This document shows positions 15,702 through 24,160 of a stretch of DNA of 64,000 nucleotides, in pieces. The translations under genes were made by a program, and so were the position numbers. Source of the DNA: Sphingomonas sp. Leaf208 (GTDB taxonomy: Bacteria; Pseudomonadota; Alphaproteobacteria; Sphingomonadales; Sphingomonadaceae); NCBI RefSeq assembly GCF_001421415.1, contig NZ_LMKH01000023.1:1-64000 (forward strand), read 5' to 3'. Every line of letters begins with the position of its first letter. Within the stretch, counting starts at the first letter, position 1. Under the pieces are notes generated by a model that saw only the letters and a program-made list of their open reading frames with translations, was not told where the DNA came from and ran no database searches.

Positions 15702-16540
15702 ACCCCATAGGCCGCCCGAGCATTGCCGCCGAAGATCGCGTCCCGCGCCTCCGGGCAGGCGCGCGCGACGAACCCGTCGATCAGGTCGACGACCTGGCGA
15801 TACTCGGCGGCAAGGCGGCAGACCGGCCAGTCGGAGCCGAAGATCAGGCGGTCAGGGCCGAAGCACGCAAGCAGGTGATCGAGATACCGCGCGATCTGAT
15901 CCGCGGTCCAGGTCGCGTGATCCGCCTCCGTGACGAGCCCGGATATCTTGCAATAAAGCGACGGCACCTGCGCCATGTCGGCGATCGCGTCCGCCCAGGG
16001 CTGCCAGCCACCGTGCGCGATGTCGGGCTTCGCACCATGATCGAGGATCAGCCGCGGCGCCGTCGAACGCCCCGCCGCGACCAGATCGCAGAAGCGACGA
16101 ACATGGATCGCCTGGCGAGGTTTGACGAGAATGTCGTAGCTGAAACCGCGCTCGACCGTCGCCCGGACCCCGCGCACGAAGTCCGATGTCAGCAGGAAAT
16201 CGTCGTCCGGCTCGTCCTGGACGATATGCCTAAAGCCAACCAGCTTGGACGATCCCAACCAAGTCTCCAGCCGCTCGGCAATATCGCCGGCCCGCAGATC
16301 GATCCAGCCGACCACGCCCATGATTCGCGAATTGGCAGCCGCGAGCTCCAGCAGCCAGGCGGTCTCGGCCTCGGTCTGTCGTGCCTGCACGGCGATACAG
16401 CCATCGATCGCCGCGCCGTCCAACAGCGGCATCAGATCGGCAGGCGAAAAGTCCCGGGCAAGCACGCTGTCGGTATCGATCCAGTCGAACGCAGACGGCG
16501 AATATGACCAAAAATGCTGGTGCGCGTCGATACGGGTCAT
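15698..16540 (-). CDS. Amidohydrolase, probable L-fuconolactonase
   Basis: 280 residues from the ATG at 16540 (MTRIDAHQHFW); upstream extension adds 20 uncharacteristic residues. Metal-site motifs of the amidohydrolase-2 family are present: DAHQHFW at the start, GFRHIVQDEP, LILDHGAKPD, and FGSDWPVC near the end. This family includes L-fucono-1,5-lactonase, which opens the lactone made by L-fucose dehydrogenase. The remaining pathway genes are 14 kb away (29.4-37.1 kb), so the assignment rests on family plus genome context. A lactonase for another sugar acid is possible. Its end overlaps the uxuB end by 4 bp on the opposite strand. Confidence 0.75.
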   Translation of the reverse strand: MTRIDAHQHFWSYSPSAFDWIDTDSVLARDFSPADLMPLLDGAAIDGCIAVQARQTEAETAWLLELAAANSRIMGVVGWIDLRAGDIAERLETWLGSSKLVGFRHIVQDEPDDDFLLTSDFVRGVRATVERGFSYDILVKPRQAIHVRRFCDLVAAGRSTAPRLILDHGAKPDIAHGGWQPWADAIADMAQVPSLYCKISGLVTEADHATWTADQIARYLDHLLACFGPDRLIFGSDWPVCRLAAEYRQVVDLIDGFVARACPEARDAIFGGNARAAYGV

Positions 16541-16791
16541 GCGGCGATCCGCGCCTGGCTGGTCGGCTGTGTCTGCATCCGAAGAACGTACCGCGTGCAC
16601 GCCAGCGCAGCAATCGGATCGACGTGTCGCTTTGACCGAACGCTATTTCGCGACGACTACCGGCATGAAGATACAGCCGTTGCCGCGCACCGTCCGGATG
16701 ATCTCCGTTTCTTAAATACCAACACCACCATCGACGCGTTTCCCGGCGCGATGGTTGTACCGGACACCAGTCGGCGCTAGCGGCATTCCCC

Positions 16792-17619
16792 ATGTCGACG
16801 CCCGCCAAACCGCACGTTAAACCCTTGAACTGGCTCCAGCCTTTGGAGGGCCTGCGGATCCTCAAGCGGGGCGACGTGCCAATCACGCGAGTCCAGGTTT
16901 ACGGCCAGCGATGCAGCGGTACCAATCTCGTCACGCGGGCGATCGAGGCGAACATGCCGAGCGTGACGATCACCGAGGAATTCGGCTTCAAGCACTGGTT
17001 CGTGCCGCCGCAGACGTTGTTCGTGAAGGATACGCTGGTCTTGGTCGTCGCCCGCGACGCGTTCGACTGGACCCGTAGCCTTCACCGCCAGCCATGGCAC
17101 GCGCACCCGGACCTCAAGGCGCAGCCGTTCGACGCGTTCATCCGCAGCCAATGGCACAGCTATTGGGACGATCATTTCGGTCCCATCGAGCCGGGGCATC
17201 CGATGCAGGGCGACGAGATGCTGCACGAGCGCGATCCGGAAACCGGCGAACGCTTCGCTAATTGCATCGCCAAGCGCACCGCGAAGCTGCGCCACTGGGC
17301 GTCGTTGACCAACCGGACGCACAACGTCGCGTTGCTCGGCTATGATGCGTTCGCGCGCGCTCCGTCGGCGTTCGTCGAGGCGTTGTCCGAGGCAACCGGG
17401 ATCCCGCGGCGCGAAGAATATGTGCCGATCACCAGCTACAAGGGACAAGGCTATGCCCCCTATGTTCCGACGGCTTATCCCGAACTCGCGCCTGCTGATG
17501 CCGAACACATCACTGCGTGGCTCGATCCCGAGGTCGAGGCGGCATTCGGACTGAGCGCGAACTATGCTGATCGATATCAATCGCCTTCGGAGGCCGGATC
17601 GGTAGAACGTTCGGCATGA
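16792..17619 (+). CDS. Sulfotransferase-like P-loop protein
   Basis: 275 residues. VYGQRCSGTNLVTRAIE (about 36-52) is a P-loop variant of the PAPS-dependent sulfotransferase fold (G-x-R-x-S-G-T-N). VLVVARDAFDWTRSLHRQPW (about 84-103) corresponds to the 3'-phosphate-binding segment. It probably transfers sulfate to a glycan or other acceptor, or binds a nucleotide for a related reaction. Its stop overlaps the start of the glycosyltransferase gene (ATGA), and it heads the block of carbohydrate genes at 16.8-24 kb. Confidence 0.65.
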   Translation: MSTPAKPHVKPLNWLQPLEGLRILKRGDVPITRVQVYGQRCSGTNLVTRAIEANMPSVTITEEFGFKHWFVPPQTLFVKDTLVLVVARDAFDWTRSLHRQPWHAHPDLKAQPFDAFIRSQWHSYWDDHFGPIEPGHPMQGDEMLHERDPETGERFANCIAKRTAKLRHWASLTNRTHNVALLGYDAFARAPSAFVEALSEATGIPRREEYVPITSYKGQGYAPYVPTAYPELAPADAEHITAWLDPEVEAAFGLSANYADRYQSPSEAGSVERSA

Positions 17620-18716
17620 CCAAGCCGATCACGTTCTTCATCCATCACCAGGGTCGCGGCCACGCCAACCGTGCGATGGCGATCATCCGCGAACTGCCTG
17701 CCGAGCGCGCGGTGACGATCCTGACCGCCAAGCCGTCGTTGTTCGACGGGTTCGAGCGACCGATCACGATCACCGCGCTGCCCGACATGATCGGCGCGCC
17801 GGTACCGACCCCGGGGCTGTTCGCGCAGGCGACGCCCGAGGTGATGCACTGCGTCCCGCTCGGCGTCGCGAAGACGCGGGCGACGATGCGGACGATCATC
17901 GACCATCTCGACGACGTCGATCCGGCGCTGTTCGTGGTCGACGTTTCCGCCGAGATCGCGCTGCTGGCGCGGATCGCGAGCGTGCCCGCGATCAGCATCC
18001 GCATGCACGGTGACCGCCTCGATCCCGGTCATCTGGGCGCCTACCAGGCAAGCGTTGGCCTGCTCGCACCCTTCGGCGAGGCGCTCGAACAGGCGGACAC
18101 GCCCGACTGGGTCCGCGCCAACACGTGCTACGCCGGCGGCCTGTGCACGACGGTCGACCCCGTCCCGACCAAGGCCGAGGCGCGCGCGAAACTCGGCCTC
18201 GACCCAACCAAGGAAATCATCGTCGTCCTCACCGGCGGCGGCGGCGCAGGCACGCCGTACGCGCCGCTGACGATGGCGGCGCGCGCGGTGCCGGATGCAT
18301 TGTGGCTGGTGCTCGGGCCGGTCCACCGCGAGGGGCATGAGACCGACTTCGGCAATCTCGTCGAGCTCGGCTGGGTCCCCGGCGTCACCGACCACATCGC
18401 CGCTGCCGACGTCGTCATCGCATCGGCCGGCGACAACACGGTGCATGAGATCGCACGTGTCGGCCGGCCTTATGTCTGCGCGCCCGAATGGCGGTATTTC
18501 GGTGAACAGACCCGCAAGGCGGAACGTCTCGCGGAGCTTGGCGCGGCGATCGCGCTGCCGTCATGGCCCGGGGCGCTGGCACCCTGGCGCGGGATACTCG
18601 ACGCCGCGAAGGCGCTCGATCCCGTCGCGCTCGCCGACCTGTACGACGCGGATGCGGCCAAGGTCGCCGCGGACTATCTGGAAGGACTGGCGGTCTCGCT
18701 TTGGGCGCCTGCTTAG
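17616..18716 (+). CDS. Glycosyltransferase, GT28/MurG-like
   Basis: 366 residues. The N-terminus FFIHHQGRGHANRAMAIIREL has the G-x-G-H-x-x-R motif of MurG/UGT-type GT-B enzymes. The C-terminal half has VLTGGGGAGTPY, GWVPGVTDHIAAADVVIASAG and the nucleotide-sugar contact region VGRPYVCAPEWRYFGEQ. Predicted inverting transferase using a UDP-sugar. It is translationally coupled to the sulfotransferase-like gene, so the two may act on one product. Confidence 0.75.
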   Translation: MTKPITFFIHHQGRGHANRAMAIIRELPAERAVTILTAKPSLFDGFERPITITALPDMIGAPVPTPGLFAQATPEVMHCVPLGVAKTRATMRTIIDHLDDVDPALFVVDVSAEIALLARIASVPAISIRMHGDRLDPGHLGAYQASVGLLAPFGEALEQADTPDWVRANTCYAGGLCTTVDPVPTKAEARAKLGLDPTKEIIVVLTGGGGAGTPYAPLTMAARAVPDALWLVLGPVHREGHETDFGNLVELGWVPGVTDHIAAADVVIASAGDNTVHEIARVGRPYVCAPEWRYFGEQTRKAERLAELGAAIALPSWPGALAPWRGILDAAKALDPVALADLYDADAAKVAADYLEGLAVSLWAPA

Positions 18717-18731
18717 AGTTCGAGCGCTAGT

Positions 18732-18758
18732 CGATCCTTCCCCGGCGGGGGAGGATCG
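18732..18758. terminator. Palindrome between convergent genes, probable bidirectional terminator
   Basis: CGATCCTTCCCC and GGGGGAGGATCG form a hairpin with a GGC loop, with one G-T wobble. It sits between the ends of the + strand GT28-like gene and the - strand GT2 gene. It shares the TCCTCCCC core of the larger palindromic elements at 24.0 and 25.9 kb. Confidence 0.55.
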
Positions 18759-18775
18759 AAACGTTGCGCAGTTTC

Positions 18776-19642
18776 TCAGCTAAACAAAACCTCCGGCGGC
18801 ATCCTCGACGCTGCTACCTCTTCCGCAGTCGGCGCCCGCAACACGGTAATCGTCTCCCCGTCCCAGGCGATCAGCCCGCGCTCGGCGAAATGCCCCAGCC
18901 AATAGTCCATGCACCACCGCCCCCAAGTCCCGCGAAACAACCGCGCATTGCGGACGATCGCGTCGAAATGCTGGTACGCAGGCGTATGGACGACATGATG
19001 CTGGTGATACGCCCGCGCACCGCCGACCCACCACATCGGCACCCCGGCGCGCTCGAGTCGCGCGGCGAAGTCGGTTTCCTCGGCGCCATAGCCGACATAG
19101 CGCTCATCCATCCCCCCTGCCCGCGCCCAGTCCGCCGCGGAGATCGCGAACGACAGGCCCCAGAGCTCGCCATGGCTCGGCGTCGGGCGTATTTCATCGG
19201 GCGCGATCGGCGGCTTGGCCGGGTGACGCAGGCCGACCCGGTCGAGCATCTCCCAGTCCAGCCCGGCATCCATTGCGTCGGCGGGAAGATACAGCACCTC
19301 GCCCAACCGAATACCGCCCGGCTCGACCGCCGTAGCCGCATAGCGTTCGACCAACGTCGGCGCAGGAACGCAATCGACGTCCAGGAAGATCAACTGATCC
19401 CCACTCGCAGCCGCCGCTGCACGGTTGCGCGCCGCCGCCAGCGGCACCGCGTCGCCCTCGACCAACACCGCGTGCACCGGAAAGTCGGTCGGCGGGAGAT
19501 CGGCGTGCGGCGCGTCCTGCATGTACGCGATCACCAATTCGTCCGGCTTGCGCGTCGCTGCGTTGAGACCGGCGATCAGGTTCACCAGGTGCGCGCGGCG
19601 TCCGCGTACCAGCGTCAGCACGCTGACCGTCGAGGACGTCAC
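18776..19642 (-). CDS. Family 2 glycosyltransferase
   Basis: 288 residues. VSVLTLVRGRRAHLVNLIAGL and an acidic LIFLDVDCVPAP (D-x-D, about residues 86-95) are the nucleotide- and metal-binding elements of GT-A fold GT2 enzymes. MDERYVGYGAEETDFAARL (about 180-198) is the conserved ED acceptor/catalytic region resembling the galactosyltransferase-type C-terminal domain. The ATG overlaps the stop of the sucrose-phosphate synthase gene, so the two are one transcription unit. Confidence 0.8.
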   Translation of the reverse strand: MTSSTVSVLTLVRGRRAHLVNLIAGLNAATRKPDELVIAYMQDAPHADLPPTDFPVHAVLVEGDAVPLAAARNRAAAAASGDQLIFLDVDCVPAPTLVERYAATAVEPGGIRLGEVLYLPADAMDAGLDWEMLDRVGLRHPAKPPIAPDEIRPTPSHGELWGLSFAISAADWARAGGMDERYVGYGAEETDFAARLERAGVPMWWVGGARAYHQHHVVHTPAYQHFDAIVRNARLFRGTWGRWCMDYWLGHFAERGLIAWDGETITVLRAPTAEEVAASRMPPEVLFS

Positions 19643-21774
19643 GATGCCTTCCTGATACCCTCGACGTCGATCCCGGCCGCGGCATCGCGGAAGAACGCGA
19701 CGCCTTCGATCACGCCGCGCGCGTGATGACCGATCGCGACATAGCCGTGCGCCAGGTCCGCGCGCGATCCCAGGCCGTCCGAATAATTGCCGACGATGAT
19801 CGCGTGGCGTGACGATCGCAGCATCTCGATATCATTGCCGCTGTCCCCCGCGACGATCACCTGTCGCGGTTCGAGACCGAGGCGACGGCGGACGTGCTCG
19901 ACTGCAGTACCCTTCGACGCGGCATGCGGCAGGATGTCGAGATAGCGGCCGTGGCTCTGGATGATCGAACAGCTATGGCCGTGTTCCGCCAGCAAAGCCC
20001 GCACCCGCTCGGCAGCCGCCATGTCGCCATCCGCGAAATAGCTGAGCTTGAACCGGCGCTGCTCGAGCGGGCTCTGCGGCGTCAGTCCGGCATATTGGCC
20101 GATCAACGCGGCAACCGCCTCGCGGTCCCAGCCCGCGGCAATAATCCCGTCCCATTCGGTATCGCGGTCGTACACCGCCCCGTGCACCGTCCGGTAATAG
20201 ATTTCAGAACCGACCGAGGTGATGAGGATTTCGGGGCGTGGCGCATCATGCTGCCCGAGGACTGCCATCGCGCTGTGGAAGCTGCGCCCCGTCGCGATCG
20301 CAAACGCGACATCAGTCTGAGCCTCGTGCCACGCGGCGAAAGCGTCGACGCCCTTGGCACAACCGATCAACGTCCCATCGATGTCCGACACCAGCAACAA
20401 TTCCGGCTTCCGGTCCATGACCGCAGGCGCGGCGTTCGCGACCTCTGCGAGCAACCCGGTATAAAGCTGTACGTGCCGGTCCCAGTCATAGGCACGGATC
20501 GCTACCGATCCTGCCGCTGAGTAGCGCGACCACAGCGCCGGATCGTCTAGTATCTTCTGGATCGCATCGGTGATGGCGCCAGGTGAACGCGGATCGACGA
20601 GAATGCCGTTGCCGCAGGTCTCGACGATATCGTTCGGGCCGCCGCTGTCGGTGGCGACCACGGGCAAGCCGCTGGCCGCCGCTTCGAGCAATGTCAGCCC
20701 GAACGGTTCGTTGAGCGCCGGATTGACGAAGACGCCGCGCCGGGTACGGGCATGGGCATAGACCGCGGCGATATCGTCCGGTCGGTGCTGTTTCGGATAG
20801 GCGACCTTGCCGTACAGGTCGTAGCGGTCGATCAACTGGAGCAGTTCGGCAATGTTGTCGCGAATCTCAGGCTCTAGCGTCGCGCTGTCGTCGCGCGTGC
20901 CTGCCAGGATCACCAGGTTCGCCGCGGCCTGAAGCGCAGGCGAACGACCATAAGCGTGGACGAGCGCCGCAAGGTTCTTCTTGGTCACCGGGCGCGCAAT
21001 CGCGAGAATTACTGGCTTGGCGGGATCGTCGAGGAACCGGTTTATCAGCGCATCGACGCGAGCATCTGTTCCGCAGTTCGCGAACTGCTTAAGATCGCTA
21101 CCCGGCGCGAACACGCGGATCCGGCCCGGATCATACGCATCATAATCGGTATATTGGACTTCAGCCTCGTCGCGCGACGAGGCAATGATCGCTGCCGCCC
21201 CGGCGATGGCTTCCTCTTCGATCGCGATCCGTCGATCGAGTCCCGCGGTTTCCGCGCAATCACGATCGAACGCGGCCAACTTCACCCGGCCGAGCGAATG
21301 CGCGGTGAAGACATAGGGGATGCCGGTACGCGCCGAAACGCGCGCCGCGATCAGTCCGGCATCCGCATAATGCGCGTGCATGACGTCCGGCGCGCGATCG
21401 AGCGTAGCGATGTGTGCGACCAGAGCCTCGACCAGGCTGTCATGCTCGGTCCACAAGTCTTCCTTGACGAGATACGCGTCAGACGCGGTCAGCAGGCGGA
21501 CGATGCGCGTGGTGCCGTCGATCGTTTCGATCGGCTCGGCATAGCATTCCGCATAGGCTGCATGATGGAACGCGCGCGTCACGATTTCCATCCGGTCGAT
21601 CGCCGGATTGCGGCCGCTGGCAGCGACGAGATCGAGAAGGTACCGGATATGGCCCCCGGTATCCGCGGTGATTCCGTATTCGACGTCGGTTGCGCGTAAA
21701 CACCCCTGCAACGCGATATGTAGTACGAACACCCTTCCCCCGTTCATCTGCAATTCACGTAAGGAACCGCTCAC
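19639..21774 (-). CDS. Fused sucrose-phosphate synthase / sucrose-phosphate phosphatase
   Basis: 711 residues; GTG at 21774 or ATG at 21747 are both possible starts. Residues about 10-460 are a GT4 retaining transferase with GGHIRYLLDL (donor loop near the N-terminus), FTAHSLGRVK, ILAIARPVTKKN and EPFGLTLLEAAASGLPVVAT (E-x7-E). Residues about 470-700 are a HAD-IIB phosphatase (LLLVSDIDGTLIG nucleophile D-x-D-G-T; IVAGDSGNDIEML metal-binding). Two-domain proteins of this kind make sucrose-6-phosphate from UDP/ADP-glucose and fructose-6-phosphate and dephosphorylate it. Sucrose would serve as osmolyte or as a building block. Mannosylglycerate-type synthase/phosphatase is less likely. Confidence 0.8.
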   Translation of the reverse strand: MSGSLRELQMNGGRVFVLHIALQGCLRATDVEYGITADTGGHIRYLLDLVAASGRNPAIDRMEIVTRAFHHAAYAECYAEPIETIDGTTRIVRLLTASDAYLVKEDLWTEHDSLVEALVAHIATLDRAPDVMHAHYADAGLIAARVSARTGIPYVFTAHSLGRVKLAAFDRDCAETAGLDRRIAIEEEAIAGAAAIIASSRDEAEVQYTDYDAYDPGRIRVFAPGSDLKQFANCGTDARVDALINRFLDDPAKPVILAIARPVTKKNLAALVHAYGRSPALQAAANLVILAGTRDDSATLEPEIRDNIAELLQLIDRYDLYGKVAYPKQHRPDDIAAVYAHARTRRGVFVNPALNEPFGLTLLEAAASGLPVVATDSGGPNDIVETCGNGILVDPRSPGAITDAIQKILDDPALWSRYSAAGSVAIRAYDWDRHVQLYTGLLAEVANAAPAVMDRKPELLLVSDIDGTLIGCAKGVDAFAAWHEAQTDVAFAIATGRSFHSAMAVLGQHDAPRPEILITSVGSEIYYRTVHGAVYDRDTEWDGIIAAGWDREAVAALIGQYAGLTPQSPLEQRRFKLSYFADGDMAAAERVRALLAEHGHSCSIIQSHGRYLDILPHAASKGTAVEHVRRRLGLEPRQVIVAGDSGNDIEMLRSSRHAIIVGNYSDGLGSRADLAHGYVAIGHHARGVIEGVAFFRDAAAGIDVEGIRKAS

Positions 21775-21873
21775 GGGGTTGCCGAGTTCCGGGCCGATGA
21801 TACTTTACATGCCGGTATTGACGCAGGTTATTACGTTCCCTGCGGCGCCTCGTTCTCTCGGTGATCGATCGCT

Positions 21874-23118
21874 GTGAGGATCGCTCTACTCACCTGGGCC
21901 TATCCTCCTGAAAAGAGCGGACTTACTCGCGCCGCGCGCGAGATTGCTCAGTCGTTGGCACAATCTGGCAATGACGTCTGTGTCGTCACTATGGACCGAC
22001 GCGAAGACAGCCACGACGGCCGGGTGTCGGTCATCGGTTGCGGTCTGCGCGAGGGATCGTTCGCCGCGCGCCTGCGCAAGATTGCGGGGATCGGGCACCT
22101 CGTCGCGCCGTTCGCATTTCGCCGAGCGGTCGCGCGCGAACACCGACGGGCACCGTTCGACGTGGTGGAGGCAACCAACTGGTATGCGCCAGGACTGGCG
22201 ATCGCGCTCACCGGTCCTGCGCCGTTGGTGACGCGAAACTCGACCCCGGCAGCGACCTCGGCGGAGACGGTAACGAGCCTCCGCGACCGGTTCGATCGGC
22301 GTGCGGCCATGCTCGCGGAGCGGATCGCAGCGCGCTTCAGCAAGGCGCTGATCTCGAACACGCAGCTTCACGGCGAGAAGATCGCAGCATTGTACGGTGT
22401 CGAGGCCCCCGGACAAACCGCGCGCCACGCGGTCATCGGCCTCAGCCTGCCACCGGAGATCGTGGCGCGAGGAACGGCCGCAGCCTATCCCGACGATGTC
22501 CGCGAGGACCAGCCGATCGAACTGCTGTTCGTCGGACGCGAGGAGCATCGCAAGGGATTCGATGCCCTGATCATGGCGCTGAGGATCCTTGCCCGGCGTG
22601 CGGATGCCGGGATGCGCGATTTCCGCCTCACGATCGTCGGCGTCCATGCTGACGATTTGAAAGCGCTTCCGTCCACCGCGCGAGCGCGACTGCGCTGCCA
22701 TCACCGTGTCGACGAACCGACGTTGCACGACCTGATGAGCGCGGCCCATATCATTGTTGCGCCGTCTCGGTACGAGAGCTTCGGGCTGGTGTACCAGGAA
22801 GCGATGATGTTCGGCCGACCGGTCGTCGCCTGCGCCGAGGACCCGAGCGCACGGCTGTTCATCGGCGAGAGCGGTGCCGGATTACTGGCCAAGACCTGCA
22901 CCGGCGACGACCTGGCCACGCAGGTCCAGCGGCTGATCGAGGACCCGGCGTTGCGTGCACATTACGCCGCAGCGAGTCGGCGGGCGTCGGGGATGTTCAC
23001 GCGCGATACCCTGTCCGCGCAGACGACCGCGGTCTATCGCACCGCGATCGGATCGAAGGGGGCGAGCAGCAACGCCTCGTCCTCCGGCCTGCCCGCGCCG
23101 GTCGACATCGCCTCGTAG
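21874..23118 (+). CDS. Family 4 glycosyltransferase
   Basis: 414 residues from GTG at 21874 (RIALLTWAYPPEKSGLTRAARE, the usual GT4 opening with a glycine loop). VEATNWYAPGLAIAL, ELLFVGREEHRKGFDALI and SRYESFGLVYQEAMMFGRPVVA (E-x7-E) identify a retaining GT-B transferase. It is divergent from the sucrose-phosphate synthase gene, with about 100 bp for promoters. Its last 85 bp overlap the opposite-strand Zn-ribbon glycosyltransferase. The final 25 residues (SSNASSSGLPAPVDIAS) are low-complexity and lie wholly in that overlap. Confidence 0.8.
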   Translation: MRIALLTWAYPPEKSGLTRAAREIAQSLAQSGNDVCVVTMDRREDSHDGRVSVIGCGLREGSFAARLRKIAGIGHLVAPFAFRRAVAREHRRAPFDVVEATNWYAPGLAIALTGPAPLVTRNSTPAATSAETVTSLRDRFDRRAAMLAERIAARFSKALISNTQLHGEKIAALYGVEAPGQTARHAVIGLSLPPEIVARGTAAAYPDDVREDQPIELLFVGREEHRKGFDALIMALRILARRADAGMRDFRLTIVGVHADDLKALPSTARARLRCHHRVDEPTLHDLMSAAHIIVAPSRYESFGLVYQEAMMFGRPVVACAEDPSARLFIGESGAGLLAKTCTGDDLATQVQRLIEDPALRAHYAAASRRASGMFTRDTLSAQTTAVYRTAIGSKGASSNASSSGLPAPVDIAS

Positions 23119-23981
23119 ATCCGCGTCCGCTCGCGCACCCGCTCGCCATCGAGCCGGTGTTCGAGCGCACCTGCCAGTGCCAGCGAACTCTCGGCGAACG
23201 GCACAACCGGGCGCTCGTGGACGCGGCCGGCATAGCGGATATCGCTGCGATTGAGGCGGTACTGGATGTCCGGATAGGACGCGGACTGCACCCCGTCGAC
23301 GAGGTTGCGGCGCGGCAGGCCGAGCGAGCGCAACCCGTCGCGATCCGCCGCGGCTACGAGCCAGCCGAGCGCGTCGAGCAAAGCGGTATCGGGGCGCTCG
23401 TCGGTATCTATCTGCAAGACCCAGCGGGTCTGCATCGTGTCCTGAAGGCGGTTGCGCTGCGCGGAGAAGTCGCCTGCAAGCAGGTGATGGGCGACTTCGA
23501 TCCACGGGACCCGCGCTGCGATTTCCCCTGCTTCGTCTGCCGTGCCGTCGAGCAGCACGAAGATCCGGGCAAACGCGGTGCGATAGTGTGCCGCGATCTC
23601 GACGATGTCGTTCGCATCGGCGGGCCGCGCCATGATGCCGAGGCCTATCGCGTGCGGCACAGTCGTCGCGGGGGCCGAGTGCGCCTGGGCTGGGCGATAA
23701 TCAGGGGGAAAGCGGACATCGCCCCGCGCAACGGCGACCGGCTCCACCTCGAACCCGAACCGCCACGCCGCGTTGCGCAATCCCGCCGGGTCCAGCATCC
23801 AGCGTTCGGCTGGATCGCGCTGTAGGTCGACAAGCCCGCTTTCGAACCGCGCCACGATCTCGCCTGCAACCGCACCGACCTCGCTCACGTCGCGAACAAG
23901 CAGGCGGCAGTGGCTACACTCGAACCAGTCCTCGCGCACGAGCCAGTCCCAGTTCCCACAGATCGAGCATCGTAATCGCAT
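23034..23981 (-). CDS. Zinc-ribbon plus GT2-like glycosyltransferase
   Basis: 315 residues. The N-terminus (LRCSICGNWDWLVREDWFECSHCRLL) is a four-Cys zinc ribbon (CxxC ... CxxC). The rest resembles GT2-like proteins: FARIFVLLDGTADEAG, LLAGDFSAQRNRLQD, WVLQIDTDERPDTALLDAL (D-x-D-E metal site). The tail reads IQYRLNRSDIRYAGRVHERP, like the C-terminal part of SunS/TPR-associated glycosyltransferases. It probably glycosylates a protein or glycan. Zinc ribbons on GT2 enzymes are uncommon. The 3' end runs antisense to the neighbouring GT4 gene. Confidence 0.7.
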   Translation of the reverse strand: MRLRCSICGNWDWLVREDWFECSHCRLLVRDVSEVGAVAGEIVARFESGLVDLQRDPAERWMLDPAGLRNAAWRFGFEVEPVAVARGDVRFPPDYRPAQAHSAPATTVPHAIGLGIMARPADANDIVEIAAHYRTAFARIFVLLDGTADEAGEIAARVPWIEVAHHLLAGDFSAQRNRLQDTMQTRWVLQIDTDERPDTALLDALGWLVAAADRDGLRSLGLPRRNLVDGVQSASYPDIQYRLNRSDIRYAGRVHERPVVPFAESSLALAGALEHRLDGERVRERTRIYEAMSTGAGRPEDEALLLAPFDPIAVR

Positions 23982-24026
23982 GGCTCCGGCAACCCGCGGC
24001 GCGAGTGACAGGTTCCGGCCGACCTA

Positions 24027-24152
24027 AATCCTCCCCCATCGGGGGAGGTGGCAGGCCCATAGGGACTGACGGAGGGGTATCCGCCATCAACTCAGGGCGA
24101 CACCCCTCCGTCTGGCAAGAGCCAGCCACCTCCCCTTACAGGGGAGGATCAA
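24027..24152. repeat. Palindromic intergenic element (two-hairpin type)
   Basis: Opens with AATCCTCCCCCATCGGGGGAGGTGG and ends with CCACCTCCCCTTACAGGGGAGGAT. The two ends are imperfect inverted copies, and each forms a hairpin. Between them GACGGAGGGGT and ACCCCTCCGTC are inverted copies. The same architecture recurs at 25919-26042, so it is a dispersed REP-like family flanking the phosphate transporter gene. It may also terminate transcription. Confidence 0.75.
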
Positions 24153-24160
24153 GCGCCCGC

